From: Rhodospirillum sp. UBA1311
GTDB taxonomy: Bacteria > Pseudomonadota > Alphaproteobacteria > Rhodospirillales > Rhodospirillaceae
Direction: 5' to 3'
Assembly (NCBI GenBank): GCA_002307145.1
Contig: DBTR01000013.1
Coordinates: 456 to 6,731, forward strand
Length of the DNA: 6,276 nt
How positions within the stretch are numbered: position 1 is the first letter of the stretch; the number at the start of each line of letters is the position of its first letter. The position numbers and the translations under genes were made by a program. Shown piece after piece: positions 5,106-6,276 of the stretch. The notes under the pieces were generated by a model that was given only the letters and a program-made list of their open reading frames with translations, searched no databases and was not told the DNA's origin.

Positions 5106-5770
5106 TCCCAAGGAAGCCCCCGCGCAAGTCTTCGGGTGGAGAGGACGACTGGGTCGGCACCTTCGCCGACATGTCTACCTTGTTGCTCGGGTTCTTCATC
5201 CTGCTCGCCTCGATCTCGAAGGTCGACATGGCGATGTTCGAACAAGTCCAGGCGGGCATGGCCAAAGGTGTCGGCAAGCGCGACATCGAAACCCCGCTCG
5301 AAAACCTCAAGCGCGAGGTGAAGGAAATCCTGGTCGACATGAACGTCCAGGAAACATCGAGCATCGGCTCGGATTCCGCGGGCGTGATCATCGAATTCGC
5401 GTCGTCCTCGTTCTTCGACCCCGGTTCCGCGACGCTCCGCAGCGATGCGCAGCCGATCCTCCGGCGCGTCGCCGACACCCTCGATGCCGACATCTACAAG
5501 AACTTCCAGGTCGAGGTCCAGGGCCACACCGACGACACCCCGATCCGCTCGACGCAGTTCCCCTCCAACTGGGAGCTTTCGGCGGCGCGGGCGACCGGCG
5601 TGGTGCGCTTCTTCATCGAGCAGCAGATGGCCCCGACACGGCTGCGCGCGGTCGGCCTCGCCGACGTCGCACCCAAGGTGCCGAACCTCGACCCGTTCGG
5701 CAATCCAATGCCGAACAACCGCGAGATCAACCGCCGCATCGTCATCCGCGTCAATCCCAACCGCCTCTAA
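5102..5770 (+). CDS. motB: Flagellar stator subunit MotB (PomB-like, OmpA domain)
   Basis: This 222-residue partner of MotA anchors the stator to peptidoglycan and carries the ion-binding aspartate. The single membrane segment is at about residues 19-39 (GTFADMSTLLLGFFILLASI), with the expected aspartate at Asp23 and the conserved Trp17 before it. A short amphipathic stretch after it (DMAMFEQVQAGM, 42-53) is a plausible plug that blocks the channel until assembly. The OmpA-like peptidoglycan-binding domain spans about 94-222, with QGHTDDTPI (140-148) and NWELSAARA (156-164). The protein is short compared with E. coli MotB (308 residues), mainly in the periplasmic linker. Its ATG overlaps the motA stop, with GAAGG about 10 bases upstream, indicating translational coupling. 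The GTFAD wording and the MotA partner point to the PomAB/MotPS branch, so sodium use is possible but unproven. Confidence 0.94.
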   Translation: MIPRKPPRKSSGGEDDWVGTFADMSTLLLGFFILLASISKVDMAMFEQVQAGMAKGVGKRDIETPLENLKREVKEILVDMNVQETSSIGSDSAGVIIEFASSSFFDPGSATLRSDAQPILRRVADTLDADIYKNFQVEVQGHTDDTPIRSTQFPSNWELSAARATGVVRFFIEQQMAPTRLRAVGLADVAPKVPNLDPFGNPMPNNREINRRIVIRVNPNRL

Positions 5771-5776
5771 GACAAT

Positions 5777-5803
5777 AAAAAAGACCCGCCGAAGCGGGTC
5801 TTT
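5777..5803. terminator. Bidirectional terminator between motB and chemoreceptor gene
   Basis: A perfect 10-bp stem (AAAGACCCGC 5780-5789 with GCGGGTCTTT 5794-5803) has loop CGAA. It lies 9 bases after the motB stop and 26 bases after the stop of the convergent chemoreceptor gene. The A-rich left flank (5777-5782) gives a six-T run on the minus strand. The plus strand has only a three-T run plus CTT, so it probably terminates better for the minus-strand gene. Confidence 0.85.
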
Positions 5804-5829
5804 GCTTATGTTTGACGCACACCGGAAAT

Positions 5830-6276
5830 TCAGGCGGCGCGAACGCCCGCGAGGAAGTCCTGCACAACCCCTTTCAACCCCACCGCTTCGGTCGACAGCG
5901 ACTGGGACGCGGCAAGGACCTGCTGCGACGCGGCGCCGGTCTCCCCGGCGGCTTGGTTGACGCCTTCGATATTGCTGGCGATTTCCTGGGTGCCTGCCGC
6001 AGCTTGCTGGACGTTTCGGGCGATCTCCGACGCCGCTGCGGCCTGCTGTTCGACAGCCGAAGCGATCGCCGCGGAAATCTCGTTGATTTCGGAAATCCGC
6101 GTGGAAATCTCGCCGATCGCAGCAACCACATCCTCGGTTGCACTCTGCACGCCGCCGATCTGCTGACTGATCTCGTCGGTCGCCTTGGCGGTCTGGTTGG
6201 CGAGATTCTTCACCTCCCCCGCCACCACCGCGAAGCCCTTGCCCGCATCCCCCGCGCGCGCCGCTTCGATCGTCGC
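5830..6276 (-). CDS. Methyl-accepting chemotaxis protein, C-terminal fragment
   Basis: These are the last 148 residues of a chemoreceptor; the sensor, membrane segments and HAMP domain lie beyond the window. It opens in the hyperconserved hairpin tip that binds CheA and CheW (ATIEAARAGDAGKGFAVVAG, residues 1-20), then EVKNLANQTAKATDEI. A long coiled coil follows with heptad-spaced Ala, Ser, Glu and Gln, including VEQQAAAASEIARNVQQAA, a likely adaptation (methylation) region. The protein ends DFLAGVRAA without a CheR/CheB-tethering NWETF-type pentapeptide, as is common outside enterobacteria. It is convergent with motB and shares a terminator with it. Ligand and location cannot be told from this part. 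Confidence 0.96.
   Translation of the reverse strand, partial: ATIEAARAGDAGKGFAVVAGEVKNLANQTAKATDEISQQIGGVQSATEDVVAAIGEISTRISEINEISAAIASAVEQQAAAASEIARNVQQAAAGTQEIASNIEGVNQAAGETGAASQQVLAASQSLSTEAVGLKGVVQDFLAGVRAA

Noticed and set aside
4236..5111. Long open frame of 291 codons antisense to motA
   Set aside because: It is rich in His, Asp, Glu and Arg with no family signature and lies exactly opposite the well-conserved motA. It is a frame shadow of G+C-rich coding sequence.

Overview
This window reads as an ordinary, GC-rich (by eye mid-60% G+C) core chromosomal segment of an alphaproteobacterium. A Rhodospirillales-type organism (Magnetospirillum, Rhodospirillum or Azospirillum relatives) fits best. 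The evidence is a PopZ/DUF2497 polar organiser (an alphaproteobacterial family), an alphaproteobacterial-style TolC and PIMT-like pair, CTTGAC/T-type -35 elements and a typical alphaproteobacterial chemoreceptor tip. No mobile element, CRISPR array, prophage gene or other accessory signature was found.

Left part (1-3521), all on the minus strand and transcribed right to left: a PIMT-like methyltransferase (2868-3521), an outer-membrane TolC-family channel (1292-2701), a long PopZ homologue (366-1133) and the N-terminus of valyl-tRNA synthetase (1-238, cut by the window edge). The gaps are 166, 158 and 127 bases. A clear intrinsic terminator sits between popZ and valS, so valS probably has its own promoter. 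The methyltransferase has a recognisable promoter at 3589-3616.

Middle part (3522-4298): two plus-strand tRNA genes, tRNA-Asn(GUU) and tRNA-Cys(GCA). Each has its own strong sigma70-type promoter with an A-tract just upstream. tRNA-Cys is followed by two hairpins with UNCG-type loops, the second with a U-tract. The 206 bases from the end of that terminator to motA hold no gene, but do contain a 9-bp direct repeat and a short inverted repeat.

Right part (4299-6276): a translationally coupled stator pair, motA then motB (ATGA overlap), resembling the PomA/PomB branch of flagellar stators. A terminator that can work in both directions separates it from the convergent 3' end of a methyl-accepting chemotaxis protein, which runs off the right edge. 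Together these indicate a motile, chemotactic bacterium with polar organisation.

I do not see a convincing new biological system. The points most worth a second look are the expanded proline/glutamate-rich disordered region of PopZ with a pure CCA repeat, the PIMT homologue lacking the usual substrate-site motif, the short PomB-like stator protein, and the repeats upstream of motA.
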